The notes below the pieces were generated by a model, which was not told where the DNA came from, searched no databases, and saw nothing but the letters and a program-made list of their open reading frames with translations. This document shows positions 42,810-51,937 of a stretch of DNA of 64,000 nucleotides, piece by piece. Origin of the DNA: CAZCGA01 sp964498075 (GTDB lineage Bacteria > Desulfobacterota > Binatia > HRBIN30); the NCBI GenBank assembly GCA_964498075.1, contig CAZCGA010000022.1:3935-67934 (forward strand), read 5' to 3'. Both the position numbers and the translations under genes were made by a program. Within the stretch, counting starts at the first letter, position 1; every line of letters begins with the position of its first letter.

Positions 42810-43738
42810 CTACGCCACTGCGGGCCGCAGTTGTCGGAGTGGGGTACCTGGGCGCATTGCACGCCGACAAGTACGCCAGCATGCGGGATGTGGATCTGGT
42901 TGCCGTGGTCGATGTGGACGGCGCGCGCGCCCACGCCGCCGCCGGTCGCTGCCACACGGCGGCGGCGACCGACTATCGGTCGCTGTTCGGCCGCGTCGAC
43001 TGCGTGAGCCTGGCCGTGCCGACCCCGATGCACTTCACCCTGGCGCAGGAGCTCCTGGCGCGTGGCATCGACGTCCTGGTGGAGAAGCCGCTGACGGCCA
43101 CCGTCGGCGAGGGTCGTGCTCTGGTCGAGACGGCCGAGCGGGGCGGCCGCATCCTGCAGGTCGGTCACCTCGAACGCTTCAACCCCGCGATCCGCGCGCT
43201 GGCCGGCGTGGTGACGCAGCCGCGCTTCATCGAGTGCCACCGGCTGGCGCCATTCGTCGAACGCGGCACGGACGTCGACGTGATCCTCGATCTGATGATC
43301 CACGATCTCGACGTCATTCTCAGTGTCGTGAACGCCGACGTGCAGTCCGTGGAGGCGGTGGGCGTGCCGGTCCTGTCCGAGAGCACCGACATCGCCAACG
43401 CGCGGCTGCGCTTCACCGGTGGGTGCATCGCCAACATCACCGCCAGCCGCGTGGCCCTCAAGCGTGAGCGCAAGATCCGCTTCTTTCAAACCGACGCCTA
43501 CGTTTCGGTCGACTATGGCGACAAGCACGTGCGCATCTGCCGGCGCGTCATGACCGACGGCGCGCCCACCATCACCGTCGAAGAGCAGGCGCTCGGCGAG
43601 GGCGACGCGCTGTTCGACGAGATCGAGCATTTCGTGCGGGCCGTGCAGACGCGCCAGCGGCCGCTGGTTGATGGGCGCACGGCATTGCGTGCGCTCGAGG
43701 TCGCCGAGTTGATCCGCAGCAGTCTGGAGACCGCATGA
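42806..43738 (+). CDS. Gfo/Idh/MocA-family oxidoreductase in the lipid A operon
   Basis: A 310-residue NAD(P)-dependent enzyme from ATG 42806. LRAAVVGVGYLGALHADKYA is the Rossmann nucleotide loop (GVGYLG), and LVEKPLTATVGEGRALVETA contains EKP with the catalytic Lys. ILQVGHLERFNPAIRAL follows, then DLMIHDLDVILSVV with the His of the HD site. Overlaps lpxI by 4 bp and lpxB by 4 bp, so it is an integral part of the operon. GnnA, the UDP-GlcNAc 3-dehydrogenase that starts 2,3-diamino lipid A synthesis, belongs to this family, but its partner aminotransferase GnnB is not here, so the assignment is open. Confidence 0.8.
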   Translation: MTTPLRAAVVGVGYLGALHADKYASMRDVDLVAVVDVDGARAHAAAGRCHTAAATDYRSLFGRVDCVSLAVPTPMHFTLAQELLARGIDVLVEKPLTATVGEGRALVETAERGGRILQVGHLERFNPAIRALAGVVTQPRFIECHRLAPFVERGTDVDVILDLMIHDLDVILSVVNADVQSVEAVGVPVLSESTDIANARLRFTGGCIANITASRVALKRERKIRFFQTDAYVSVDYGDKHVRICRRVMTDGAPTITVEEQALGEGDALFDEIEHFVRAVQTRQRPLVDGRTALRALEVAELIRSSLETA

Positions 43739-44862
43739 GCGCGTCGTCTCGAACCGTCTTGCTCGTCGCCGGTGAAGCCTCGGGCGACGTGCGCGGTGCG
43801 GAGCTTGTCAGTGTGCTGCGCCGCGACGACCCGTCGATCGACGTGTGGGGCGTCGGCGGCGAGCGCTTGCGCGCCGCGGGGATGCACATCCTCGTCGATA
43901 CGGCGGCGGTGGCGACCATGGGCCTGGTCGAAGTGTTCGACACGCTCGGTCGCGTGCTCGCCACCTATCGGCAACTCAAGCGCTTCATGATCGAGCGGCG
44001 GCCGGCGTTGCTGATTCTCATCGACTATCCCGAGTTCAATCTCTTCCTCGCCAAACGCGCCAAGGCGCTAGGTATCCCGGTCTTCTACTACATCGGGCCG
44101 CAAGTGTGGGCGTGGCGCCGCGGGCGGGTCCGCAAGATCGTCCGCCGCATCGACCGCCTCGGTCTGGTCTTCCCGTTCGAGCCGGCGCTGTATAACAACG
44201 GACGGCGCATCGCGGAGTTCGTTGGCCATCCACTGCTCGACGTCGTACAGCCGACACGCACGCGGGAGGCCACGCTCCGCCGCTATGGGCTCGACCCGGC
44301 GCGGCCGGTGCTCGCGTTGCTCCCCGGCAGCCGGAAGAAGGAGATCCGTCACCTGCTCCCGGCGGGCCTGCAGGCCGGCGAGCAGCTCGCACGCGAAGGC
44401 TGGCAAGTCGTCCTGGTGCTGGCGCACACGCTCACCCGCGACGATGTCGCGGCGGCCGTTGGCGGGGCGCTGCCGGCGGTGCCCATCGTCGAAGACGACA
44501 CCTACAACGTGGTCCACGCGGCCGACGCCGTGCTGGTGGCGTCCGGCACCGCGGCGTTGGAAACGGCGCTGCTGGGCCGGCCGATGGTCATCATGTACCG
44601 CGTGGCGCCGCTCACCTTTGCCGTGGCGCGCCTGCTGGTCCGCGTCGATCACGTCGGGATGCCGAACATCATCCTCGGCCGCCGCGTGTTCCCGGAATTG
44701 CTGCAGCGGGACGTGACCCCCGACAAGCTCGTGGCGGCGGTGCACGACGTCACGGCGCGGCGCACCGAGGTCAGCGCGGCATTGACCGAGTTGCGACGGC
44801 AACTCGGCGAGCCGGGCGCCGCGGCGCGGGCGGCACGCATGGCGCTGGAGCTGATGGCATGA
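43735..44862 (+). CDS. lpxB: Lipid-A-disaccharide synthase LpxB
   Basis: A 375-residue GT19 glycosyltransferase: VLLVAGEASGDVRGAELVSV, ERRPALLILIDYPEFNLFLA, YYIGPQVWAWRRGRVRKIVR, FVGHPLLDVVQ, LLPGSRKKEIRHLLPAGLQA and ASGTAALETALLGRPMVIMY are all present in order. It joins lipid X to UDP-diacylglucosamine in the inner membrane face. Overlaps both neighbours by 4 bp. Confidence 0.95.
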   Translation: MSASSRTVLLVAGEASGDVRGAELVSVLRRDDPSIDVWGVGGERLRAAGMHILVDTAAVATMGLVEVFDTLGRVLATYRQLKRFMIERRPALLILIDYPEFNLFLAKRAKALGIPVFYYIGPQVWAWRRGRVRKIVRRIDRLGLVFPFEPALYNNGRRIAEFVGHPLLDVVQPTRTREATLRRYGLDPARPVLALLPGSRKKEIRHLLPAGLQAGEQLAREGWQVVLVLAHTLTRDDVAAAVGGALPAVPIVEDDTYNVVHAADAVLVASGTAALETALLGRPMVIMYRVAPLTFAVARLLVRVDHVGMPNIILGRRVFPELLQRDVTPDKLVAAVHDVTARRTEVSAALTELRRQLGEPGAAARAARMALELMA

Positions 44863-46619
44863 AGCAGCCGCCCCTCGCGCGCCGGCTGCTGGCGTACCTG
44901 CGGCCGTACTGGTGGCCGCATTTCACGGTGGCCATCATCTGCATGGTGCTGTTCAGCGTCACCAACGGTGTCATGCCGTTCCTCATCCGCCACATCTTCG
45001 ACGACGTGTTCACCAGCAAGAACCTGGTCGCACTGAAGGTCCTGCCGGCGGTGATCGTCGCAACCTTCCTGCTGCGCGGCGTCGTGAGCTTCGGCAGCAC
45101 CTATCTCACCGAGTACGTCGGGCAGCGCATCATCGCCGATCTGCGCAACCAGCTCAACGAGCACATCCAGCATCTGTCCCTGTCGTTCTTCAACCGCACG
45201 CCTACCGGCACCATCGTCTCCCGCATCACCAACGACGTCGCGTTGGTGCGCGCGACCCTGACGGACGCCGTGGCCTCGGTTCTCAAGGACGCCTCATCCC
45301 TGGTGGTGCTCGTGGCGGTCGCGTTCTATCAAGATTGGCTGCTGTCGCTCATCGCCTTCGTCGTGTTTCCCGCGTCGGTCTTGCCGATCATCCGTCTGTC
45401 AAAACGGCTGCGCGCCTTCTCGCGGAAGGGACAGGTGTCGATGGGCAACATCACCATGCTGTTGCAGGAAACCATCCAGGGCAATCGCGTCGTGAAGGCC
45501 TTCGGAATGGAAGACTACGAAAAGCAGCGTTTCCGGGAGGAGAACGACCGCCTCTTCCGGCTGTTCATGCGCGCCACCAACATCCGCGCATTCACCACTC
45601 CGATGATGGAGGTCCTCGCCGCGTTCGGGATCGCCGGCGTCGTTTGGTACGGGGGCTACAGCGTCATCGTCGGCGGCCGCACCCAGGGCGCCTTCCTGGC
45701 TTTTCTGACGGCGCTCTTTCTGCTCTACGATCCCTTCAAGGGGTTGGCGAGAACAAACAATCTGATCCAGCAGGGCATGGGTGCCGCCGAACGGGTCATG
45801 GAGCTGCTCGACACCGGCAGCGACGTCGTCGACCGACCCGGCGCCCGCCGCCTCGACGGCATCCGTCACGGCATCCGCTTCGAGGACGTCAGCTTTCGCT
45901 ACGACCACGATCTGGTGCTGCGCAACATCGACCTCGACATCGCGCGCGGCGAGGTGGTGGCCCTCGTCGGCATGAGCGGCGGCGGCAAGAGCACGCTGGC
46001 CGACCTGATCCCGCGCTTTTACGACGTGCCCTCCGGGCGCATCACCATCGACGGCGTCGACATCCGCGACTACACGTTGGCGAGCTTGCGGACGCAGACC
46101 GCGATCGTCACGCAGCATACGTTCCTGTTCAACGACACCGTGCGCAGCAACATCGCCTACGGCGACATCAGCAGGGACATGGATGCGATCATCGCCGCGG
46201 CGCAAGCCGCCAATGCGCACGACTTCATCATGGAGCTGCCGGAGGGGTACGACACCGTCATCGGAGAGCTCGGCATCAAGCTCTCCGGCGGGCAACGCCA
46301 GCGGCTGGCGATCGCGCGCGCGCTGTTGAAGAACGCGCCAATCCTGGTGCTGGACGAGGCCACATCGGCGTTGGATAACGAGTCCGAACGCCTCGTACAG
46401 AGCGCACTGGAGACCCTGATGCACAATCGGACCACGCTGGTCATCGCGCATCGCCTGTCGACGATCCGCCGCGCCGATCGGATCGTGGTCGTCGTGCGCG
46501 GCGAGATCGTCGAGCAAGGCACCCACGAGGAGCTGCTGGCCCTGAACGCCGAGTACCGCAAGCTGCACGATCTGCAGTTCCGGGACAGCGACACCTTTGA
46601 GTCGAAGCTGCTGCACTAG
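44859..46619 (+). CDS. msbA: Lipid A export ABC transporter MsbA
   Basis: A 586-residue half-transporter: six membrane helices in the first 320 residues, then Walker A VALVGMSGGGKSTLADLIPR, signature LSGGQRQRLAIARALL, Walker B ILVLDEATSALDNESE, and the switch His in LVIAHRLSTIRRADRIVVVV. It flips lipid A-core across the inner membrane. Overlap with lpxB by 4 bp and placement within the Kdo/lipid A series support MsbA over other ABC exporters. Confidence 0.92.
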   Translation: MKQPPLARRLLAYLRPYWWPHFTVAIICMVLFSVTNGVMPFLIRHIFDDVFTSKNLVALKVLPAVIVATFLLRGVVSFGSTYLTEYVGQRIIADLRNQLNEHIQHLSLSFFNRTPTGTIVSRITNDVALVRATLTDAVASVLKDASSLVVLVAVAFYQDWLLSLIAFVVFPASVLPIIRLSKRLRAFSRKGQVSMGNITMLLQETIQGNRVVKAFGMEDYEKQRFREENDRLFRLFMRATNIRAFTTPMMEVLAAFGIAGVVWYGGYSVIVGGRTQGAFLAFLTALFLLYDPFKGLARTNNLIQQGMGAAERVMELLDTGSDVVDRPGARRLDGIRHGIRFEDVSFRYDHDLVLRNIDLDIARGEVVALVGMSGGGKSTLADLIPRFYDVPSGRITIDGVDIRDYTLASLRTQTAIVTQHTFLFNDTVRSNIAYGDISRDMDAIIAAAQAANAHDFIMELPEGYDTVIGELGIKLSGGQRQRLAIARALLKNAPILVLDEATSALDNESERLVQSALETLMHNRTTLVIAHRLSTIRRADRIVVVVRGEIVEQGTHEELLALNAEYRKLHDLQFRDSDTFESKLLH

Positions 46620-46653
46620 CGGCCGTGGCTTGAACACTCGGTCGTCGAACGCC

Positions 46654-47409
46654 ATGCAGCCCATCGAACCCACAACGGACGCGCTCCCCTTGAGCCCTCC
46701 CACGCTCGAACCCGCGAAGGCAGGGCGGCGTCACCGGCGGCGCGAGCGGCTGCTGCAACTCCTGACCGTCGTGGCGCCCCGCCTGCTGAGTGGAGCGCTG
46801 TGGCTGCTGGCGAAGACCGTCCGCTTCCGGTTCGAGAACGCCGACGACCTGTTCGCCCGCTGGGCGCGCGGCGAACAGGTGATCATTGCCTTTTGGCACA
46901 ACCGCGCCGTGATGATGCCGGCTGCCTATCGTGGCCGGCGGCTGTGCATCATGAACAGCCAGCACCGCGACGGCGAGATCGCCACCCGGGCTCTGGCGCG
47001 TTGGGGGATTCGCTCGGTGCGTGGCTCGGCGACGCGCGGCGGCGCCGCCGCCTTCTTGCAGCTCGTCAACGCCTACCGCGACGGCCACGACCTCGCCGTC
47101 ATCCCCGACGGCCCCCGCGGACCTCGCTATGTCGTCAAGCGCGGCGTCATCCATCTCGCCCGCGCGACCGGTGCCCCGATTTTCCCGGTCGCCTACGCGG
47201 CCACGCACACGCGTCAGCTGCGCAGCTGGGATCGCCTCATCATTCCGCTCCCCTTCTCGCGCGTGCTCTTCCTTGCGGGTGAGCCGCTGCTCGTGCCGCG
47301 CCATGCAGAGGGGGAGGACGTGGAGCGGCTGCGATGCGCTCTCGAGGCCCGGCTCAATGCGGTCACCGAAGCGGCCGAAGACCGCGTGGCAGCGCGTGGC
47401 TCGTCGTAG
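46654..47409 (+). CDS. DUF374 acyltransferase-like protein
   Basis: A 251-residue protein from ATG 46654. The family pattern is seen in VIIAFWHNRAVMMPAAYRGR, ALARWGIRSVRGSATRGGAA, AVIPDGPRGPRYVVKRGVIH and IPLPFSRVLFLAGEPLLVPR. DUF374 is related to lysophospholipid/lipid A late acyltransferases; the FWHNR element corresponds to their catalytic His region. In many genomes it is found beside waaA, as here. A secondary acyl transfer to lipid A is a reasonable but unproven inference. Confidence 0.8.
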   Translation: MQPIEPTTDALPLSPPTLEPAKAGRRHRRRERLLQLLTVVAPRLLSGALWLLAKTVRFRFENADDLFARWARGEQVIIAFWHNRAVMMPAAYRGRRLCIMNSQHRDGEIATRALARWGIRSVRGSATRGGAAAFLQLVNAYRDGHDLAVIPDGPRGPRYVVKRGVIHLARATGAPIFPVAYAATHTRQLRSWDRLIIPLPFSRVLFLAGEPLLVPRHAEGEDVERLRCALEARLNAVTEAAEDRVAARGSS

Positions 47410-47438
47410 CGGCACGCCGCGTCGTATCCGGCATTGTG

Positions 47439-48797
47439 ATGCAGGATGACCCCAAACACCGTGCGGCACTTGCGGGCGCGGTTCCCGAGCCACCTCGAAC
47501 GGCCCACTGGCTCAGCTACGCGGCCTACGATCTGGCCGGCATTGTGCTCGGTGTCGCGACGCTGCCATTCTTGCCGCTGCTGCTTCTGACGCGTCACGGC
47601 CGCGGCATCGGCGAGCGTCTCGGGCGGCTGCCGGCCGCGGTGCGTCAGCTCTCCCGCCCCGTCTGGGTGCACGCCGCGTCTGTCGGCGAAGTGCTGGCAG
47701 CCGAGCCATTGATCGCGCAGCTACGGCGGCAACGGCCGGAGTTCCCGGTCTTGATGTCGACGACGTCGATCACTGGACGCGAGACCGCACGGACGCGGCT
47801 TGCGGTCGATGCCGTGATGCTGCTCCCGGCCGACGTCGCGTGGATCGTCGACCGCGTCATGCGCCAGGTGCACCCGCGCGTCCTGGTCGTCGTCGAGACC
47901 GAGATCTGGCCGGCGCTGATCCGGGCTGCGGCGCGCCACAGCGTCCCCTGCCTGATCGTCAGCGGGCGCATCTCGGAACGCGCCGCCGCGCGCTACGCAT
48001 GGATCGAATGGTTGACACGGGCGGTACTGTCACAGGTGTCTGCCTTTGCCATGCAGACGGACGCCGACGCCGCACGCATCGTCGCCCTGGGAGCTCCAAC
48101 GGCCCGCGTCGAGGTCATAGGCAGCTTGAAGTTCGCGCGTAATGCGACGCGCGGAGCCGAAGCGTCGCGCGCCGCAGAGACGCGCGCGCTCATGGATGGT
48201 CGCTTGTTGCTGGTGGCTGCGAGCACCCACCCGAGTGAGGAGCAGGTCGTCCTCGACGCCGGAGCGGAGCTGTGGGCCGAGCGTCCCGACGTGCTGCTGC
48301 TGATCGCCCCGCGGCGCCCGGAGCGCTTCGATGCAGTCGACCAGCTGCTGGCACGCACCGGGATCCCCCACGAGCGGCGCAGCCGACTGTCCGGCCCCGT
48401 CGGCCAAGCGACCCGCGTGCTGCTGCTTGACACAATCGGCGAGCTGCTTGATGTCTTACCGGCAGCTCAGGCAGTCTTTGTCGGGGGAACGATCGCCCCG
48501 GTTGGGGGACACAACGTGTCGGAGCCAGCGCTGTTCGGGAAACCCGTTGCCTTCGGTCCGCACACCGCCAACGTCCGCACTGCGGCGGCGGCGTTGCTCG
48601 AGGTCGGAGCGGCTACGCAGGTGAGCGATGCGCGCGACTTGAGCCGTGAATGGCACCGCCTGCTGGCGCGGCCCGAGCTGGCGGAGCAGATGGGCGCGCG
48701 TGGCCGCGCGGTGGTCGCCGCCCAGGCGGCGGTGGCGGAACGGACGTTCGAGGTGGTGGATCGGCATTTGCGCCGGCACAGTGACGGGCGGCTATGA
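47439..48797 (+). CDS. waaA: 3-deoxy-D-manno-octulosonic acid transferase WaaA (KdtA)
   Basis: A 452-residue membrane-anchored enzyme from ATG 47439. After an N-terminal helix (LAGIVLGVATLPFLPLLLLT) come WVHAASVGEVLAAEPLIAQL, the acceptor-binding part with the catalytic Glu, VVVETEIWPALIRAAAR, LIVSGRISERAAARYAWIEW, VIGSLKFARN and GGTIAPVGGHNVSEPALFGK. It transfers Kdo from CMP-Kdo to lipid IVA. A Kdo kinase is encoded further down; organisms that phosphorylate Kdo usually add one Kdo, so a single transfer is likely. Confidence 0.94.
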   Translation: MQDDPKHRAALAGAVPEPPRTAHWLSYAAYDLAGIVLGVATLPFLPLLLLTRHGRGIGERLGRLPAAVRQLSRPVWVHAASVGEVLAAEPLIAQLRRQRPEFPVLMSTTSITGRETARTRLAVDAVMLLPADVAWIVDRVMRQVHPRVLVVVETEIWPALIRAAARHSVPCLIVSGRISERAAARYAWIEWLTRAVLSQVSAFAMQTDADAARIVALGAPTARVEVIGSLKFARNATRGAEASRAAETRALMDGRLLLVAASTHPSEEQVVLDAGAELWAERPDVLLLIAPRRPERFDAVDQLLARTGIPHERRSRLSGPVGQATRVLLLDTIGELLDVLPAAQAVFVGGTIAPVGGHNVSEPALFGKPVAFGPHTANVRTAAAALLEVGAATQVSDARDLSREWHRLLARPELAEQMGARGRAVVAAQAAVAERTFEVVDRHLRRHSDGRL

Positions 48798-49876
48798 CGC
48801 GCGTCTCGCAAAGCTTCCGCGACGTCGTCTGGGCTCGTCGCGGTCTCCGCGGCTGGGCCGCGTGGTTGGCATTGCAACCGGCGAGCGCCCTGTTCGGCAC
48901 CGGCGTCGCGCTGCGCAATCTGGGATACCGCATCGGCGTGTTGCGCGCGCACCACGCCGACATCCCGGTGGTCAGCGTCGGCAATCTTTCCGTGGGTGGA
49001 ACGGGAAAGACACCGCTGACCCTGTGGCTCGCCCGCCAGCTCGCCGGCAGCGGCGTGCGCGTCGCGATCCTGCTGCGCGGCTACAGCGGTCGTGCGCGTG
49101 GGGTGACGGTCGTCTCGCAGGGCGCCGGGCCGGAGGTCGACGTGGAGACCGCCGGGGATGAAGCGGTGATGCTCGCCAAGTGTTTCGATGGTGTGGTACT
49201 GACGGCGCGCCGGCGCATCGACGGGGTCATCGCCGCCACGCGGCTCGGCTGTCGGGTCGTCGTGCTCGACGACGGATTTCAGCACCGCGCCTTGGCGCGC
49301 GACTTTGACCTGGTGCTGGTGAACAGCCGGCGCGGTGCGCTGTTGCCGGCGGGACCGATGCGTGAGCGTCGCACGGCTCTCAAACGCGCCGACGCCGTCG
49401 CGGTGGTGACCAAGCTCGAAGAGGAGCACGCTCCCACCCCGCGCGGCATCCTCGGGCGAGTGAAGAAACCGCTGTTCACGGTGCGCTTCGCCGCCCGGTC
49501 GCTGATCGAGTCGGACGGCGGACAGTGGAAGGCATCGCCGATCGGCCTGCTCTCGGGCCGGCACGTCGCCGTCGTCTGCGGCATCGCCGAGCCCGCCGCC
49601 TTCTATGCCGCCGTGCGCCAGTGGGAGGCGCAGATCGAGGAGATCTTCGAGTTTCCCGATCATTACTGCTACACACAAAGCGATTGGCAGCGCCTGTCCC
49701 GCAACACGCGCGACATCGAGTTGATTGTCACCACCGAGAAGGACCTTGTGAAGCTGGAGAGCTTCCCGTTTGCGAAGGGTAAATTGGTTGCGCTACGAAT
49801 AGTCCCGGAAGTCGACGGCGGCGAAGTGTTGGTACGCATGGTCATGGAGCGTGCCGGCCTCACGCAGGCCGCGTGA
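48794..49876 (+). CDS. lpxK: Tetraacyldisaccharide 4'-kinase LpxK
   Basis: A 360-residue membrane kinase: PVVSVGNLSVGGTGKTPLTL holds the P-loop (GGTGKTP), followed by VAILLRGYSGRARGVTVVSQ, DEAVMLAKCFDGVVLTARRR, VVVLDDGFQHRALARDFDLV and the C-terminal FPDHYCYTQSDWQRLSRNT, TTEKDLVKLESFP. It phosphorylates the 4' position of lipid A disaccharide. Coupled to waaA by a 4-bp overlap. Confidence 0.95.
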   Translation: MTRVSQSFRDVVWARRGLRGWAAWLALQPASALFGTGVALRNLGYRIGVLRAHHADIPVVSVGNLSVGGTGKTPLTLWLARQLAGSGVRVAILLRGYSGRARGVTVVSQGAGPEVDVETAGDEAVMLAKCFDGVVLTARRRIDGVIAATRLGCRVVVLDDGFQHRALARDFDLVLVNSRRGALLPAGPMRERRTALKRADAVAVVTKLEEEHAPTPRGILGRVKKPLFTVRFAARSLIESDGGQWKASPIGLLSGRHVAVVCGIAEPAAFYAAVRQWEAQIEEIFEFPDHYCYTQSDWQRLSRNTRDIELIVTTEKDLVKLESFPFAKGKLVALRIVPEVDGGEVLVRMVMERAGLTQAA

Positions 49877-49893
49877 CGCTCAGGAGGAAATGG

Positions 49894-50064
49894 ATGACCA
49901 TTAGCAAGGACCTGCTCGACATCCTGGCATGTCCCAAGTGCAAGGGTGACGTGCAACTCACCGAGAAACAGGACGGCCTCGTCTGCAACGCCTGCAAGCT
50001 GATGTACCCGATCAAGGACGACATTCCGGTGATGCTGATCGATGAAGCGATCCCGTTGGGGTGA
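49894..50064 (+). CDS. Trm112-like zinc-ribbon protein (YcaR type)
   Basis: A 56-residue protein from ATG 49894 (GGAGGAAATGG before it): LLDILACPKCKGDVQLTEKQ, DGLVCNACKLMYPIKDDIPV, MLIDEA. CPKC and CNAC give four zinc ligands. YcaR sits in the same position, directly after lpxK, in E. coli, and its structural relation is to Trm112, an activator of methyltransferases; its own role is not established. Confidence 0.9.
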   Translation: MTISKDLLDILACPKCKGDVQLTEKQDGLVCNACKLMYPIKDDIPVMLIDEAIPLG

Positions 50065-50067
50065 AAA

Positions 50068-50135
50068 AGCCGTCAGCGGTCAGCTCTCAGCCATCAACTC
50101 TGGCTGAATGCTGACAGCTGAGCGCCGACAGCTCT
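50068..50135. repeat. Period-7 intergenic inverted repeat, locus D
   Basis: Left arm: AGCCGTC, AGCGGTC, AGCTCTC, AGCCATC at 50068-50095, exactly 7 bp each. Right arm: TGGCTGA, ATGCTGA, CAGCTGA, GCGCCGA, CAGCTCT at 50101-50135. Arms are separated by 5 nt and can pair as TCAGC against GCTGA. This locus starts with TCAGCnn, opposite to loci A and C. Between the Trm112-like gene and waaF. Confidence 0.75.
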
Positions 50136-50138
50136 GCC

Positions 50139-51197
50139 ATGCGCATCCTCATCGCCCAAACCAGCTTCCTCGGCGATGTCGTCCTGAGCACACCGGTATG
50201 CGCCGCCGTGCGGCGGCAGTACCCGGCGACACACGTCACGATGTGGGTACGGCCCGAAGCTGCGGGGGTCCTGGACAGCCACCCGCACGTGGATGCGGTG
50301 CTCACGGACGACAAGCGCGGACGGGAGCGAGGTCTCGGCAGCCTGCGGGTACTGCGGAAGCTGCGCGACGGCCGCTTCGACATCGTGCTGGCGCTGCACA
50401 AGTCGTTGCGCACCGCCTGGCTGGTGGCCGCCGCCGGCATTCCGCGCCGCATCGGTTTCCGGCAGAGCGCCGGCTGGTTCCTCTATCACCGCTGTGTCAA
50501 CCGTGACCCCGCGCGGCACGACGTCGAGCGCAACCTGTCGATCGTGGCTGGGCTCGACATGGATCCCGACGCCATCGTCACGCGGCCGTTCGTGGCCTGC
50601 GCGCCCGCGGCGGCGCTGCGCCTTCAGGCGGTGCTACGGGCGCACGGCGCCGTTGCAGAGACGCGGCTCATCGGCATCGCGCCGGGGTCGGCGTGGGCGA
50701 CGAAGCGCTGGACGGTGGAAGGGTACGCGGCTTTGCTCGGTGCTCTCCAACGCGAGCTCGGGGCGACCCCAGTGCTGCTCGGCGCGCCAGGTGACGGCCC
50801 GTACGCCGAAGCGATTCAGCGTGCCGCCGGCGGCATCGGGGTGAACCTGGTCGGCCAGACCGACCTCGGACTGCTGATTGCGGCGATCGATCAGTGTGCG
50901 GCCCTGGTCACCAACGACAGCGCCCCGATGCACATTGCGGTGGCACGTGGCACGCCGGTGGTCGCGATCTTCGGCCCGACCACACCGGCGCAAGGATATG
51001 GACCGTACACCGACCGCGCGGTGGTCGTGCAACGCGAGCTGTCGTGCCGGCCGTGCAGTCGTCACGGCGGCGCGCATTGCCCGCTCGGCACGCACGCCTG
51101 CATGAAAGAGATCAGCCACCGCGACGTCCAGCGCGCCGTGTCCGACCTCCTCCGGCGCTGTGCCGGCGAGGCCCCTCGCGTTGCGGCGCATCCGTGA
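50139..51197 (+). CDS. waaF: ADP-heptose--LPS heptosyltransferase II (WaaF type)
   Basis: A 352-residue GT9 enzyme from ATG 50139. Marks: ILIAQTSFLGDVVLSTPVCA, RDGRFDIVLALHKSLRTAWL, IGIAPGSAWATKRWTVEGYA, TNDSAPMHIAVARGTPVVAI and FGPTTPAQGYGPYTDRAVVV. The FLGDVVLSTP opening and GPTTPAQGYGP are typical of WaaF rather than WaaC. It adds heptose to the inner core. The stop overlaps the GTG of the next gene by 4 bp. Confidence 0.88.
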   Translation: MRILIAQTSFLGDVVLSTPVCAAVRRQYPATHVTMWVRPEAAGVLDSHPHVDAVLTDDKRGRERGLGSLRVLRKLRDGRFDIVLALHKSLRTAWLVAAAGIPRRIGFRQSAGWFLYHRCVNRDPARHDVERNLSIVAGLDMDPDAIVTRPFVACAPAAALRLQAVLRAHGAVAETRLIGIAPGSAWATKRWTVEGYAALLGALQRELGATPVLLGAPGDGPYAEAIQRAAGGIGVNLVGQTDLGLLIAAIDQCAALVTNDSAPMHIAVARGTPVVAIFGPTTPAQGYGPYTDRAVVVQRELSCRPCSRHGGAHCPLGTHACMKEISHRDVQRAVSDLLRRCAGEAPRVAAHP

Positions 51198-51937
51198 GGT
51201 ACGCCGATCCTCCGCGTGGCTTCGAGTGGGTGCGCGACGGACGCATGGCGGCGCTGGTGCGGTCGGACTTCCGAACCTGGATGGTGCCACTGTTCGTTGC
51301 GGCGGAGCGTGAGTGGGCCGGTTATGAAACCAGCTCGCTCGCGGGTGGCCGCGGCAGTGCGCGGTTGGTACGCATGGCGGAGCACGCGGTCGTCGTACGA
51401 CCGTACCGTCGTGGTGGATTGCCGCGATGGGTCCTGCGCGACACCTACTTCGGCCCGCGCCCGCGTCCGTTTCGCGAGTTGGAGCTCACGGAAGCCCTGC
51501 GGCGCCGTGGCGCGCCGGTGATCGAGGTCTACGGCGCCGCCGTGCGTTGGCTGGCGCCTGGTTGTTATCGTGGTTGGTTGGCGACCCGCTACGTTTCCGC
51601 GGCGCGCACGTTGTGGGGCTGGATCGCCGCTGCTCCCGCTCCGGCGGAGCGTGACATCATCCTGCGGAAGGTGGGCGATGCGATCCGTCGCTTGCACGCG
51701 TGCGGCGGACGGCACCCGGATCTGAACATGAACAACATCCTGGTGGACGGTGATGCGCAGGTGTGGCTCATCGACTTCGACCGGGCGCGGCCGATCCGCA
51801 GCAGCGGCAGCACTTCCGCGGATCTCGCGCGGCTGCGGCGGTCGGCGCGGAAGTTGGACCCGCAGGGCAAATGGGTCACCGCTGCGGACTTCGATCGCAT
51901 CGAGGCGGCGTCTCGCATGGGTGCGTCATGCGCGTGA
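51194..51937 (+). CDS. kdkA: 3-deoxy-D-manno-octulosonic acid kinase-like protein (KdkA/WaaP family)
   Basis: A 247-residue protein from GTG 51194. CGGRHPDLNMNNILVDGDAQ is the catalytic loop (D of HPDLN, N of NNIL) and VWLIDFDRARPI is the metal-binding DFD element of the kinase-like KdkA/WaaP proteins. RLVRMAEHAVVVRPYRRGGL then PRWVLRDTYFGPRPRPFREL match the nucleotide-binding start of KdkA. It phosphorylates the Kdo attached to lipid A in the cytoplasm. Located between waaF and a second GT9 gene, with 4-bp and 10-bp overlaps. Confidence 0.82.
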   Translation: MRYADPPRGFEWVRDGRMAALVRSDFRTWMVPLFVAAEREWAGYETSSLAGGRGSARLVRMAEHAVVVRPYRRGGLPRWVLRDTYFGPRPRPFRELELTEALRRRGAPVIEVYGAAVRWLAPGCYRGWLATRYVSAARTLWGWIAAAPAPAERDIILRKVGDAIRRLHACGGRHPDLNMNNILVDGDAQVWLIDFDRARPIRSSGSTSADLARLRRSARKLDPQGKWVTAADFDRIEAASRMGASCA

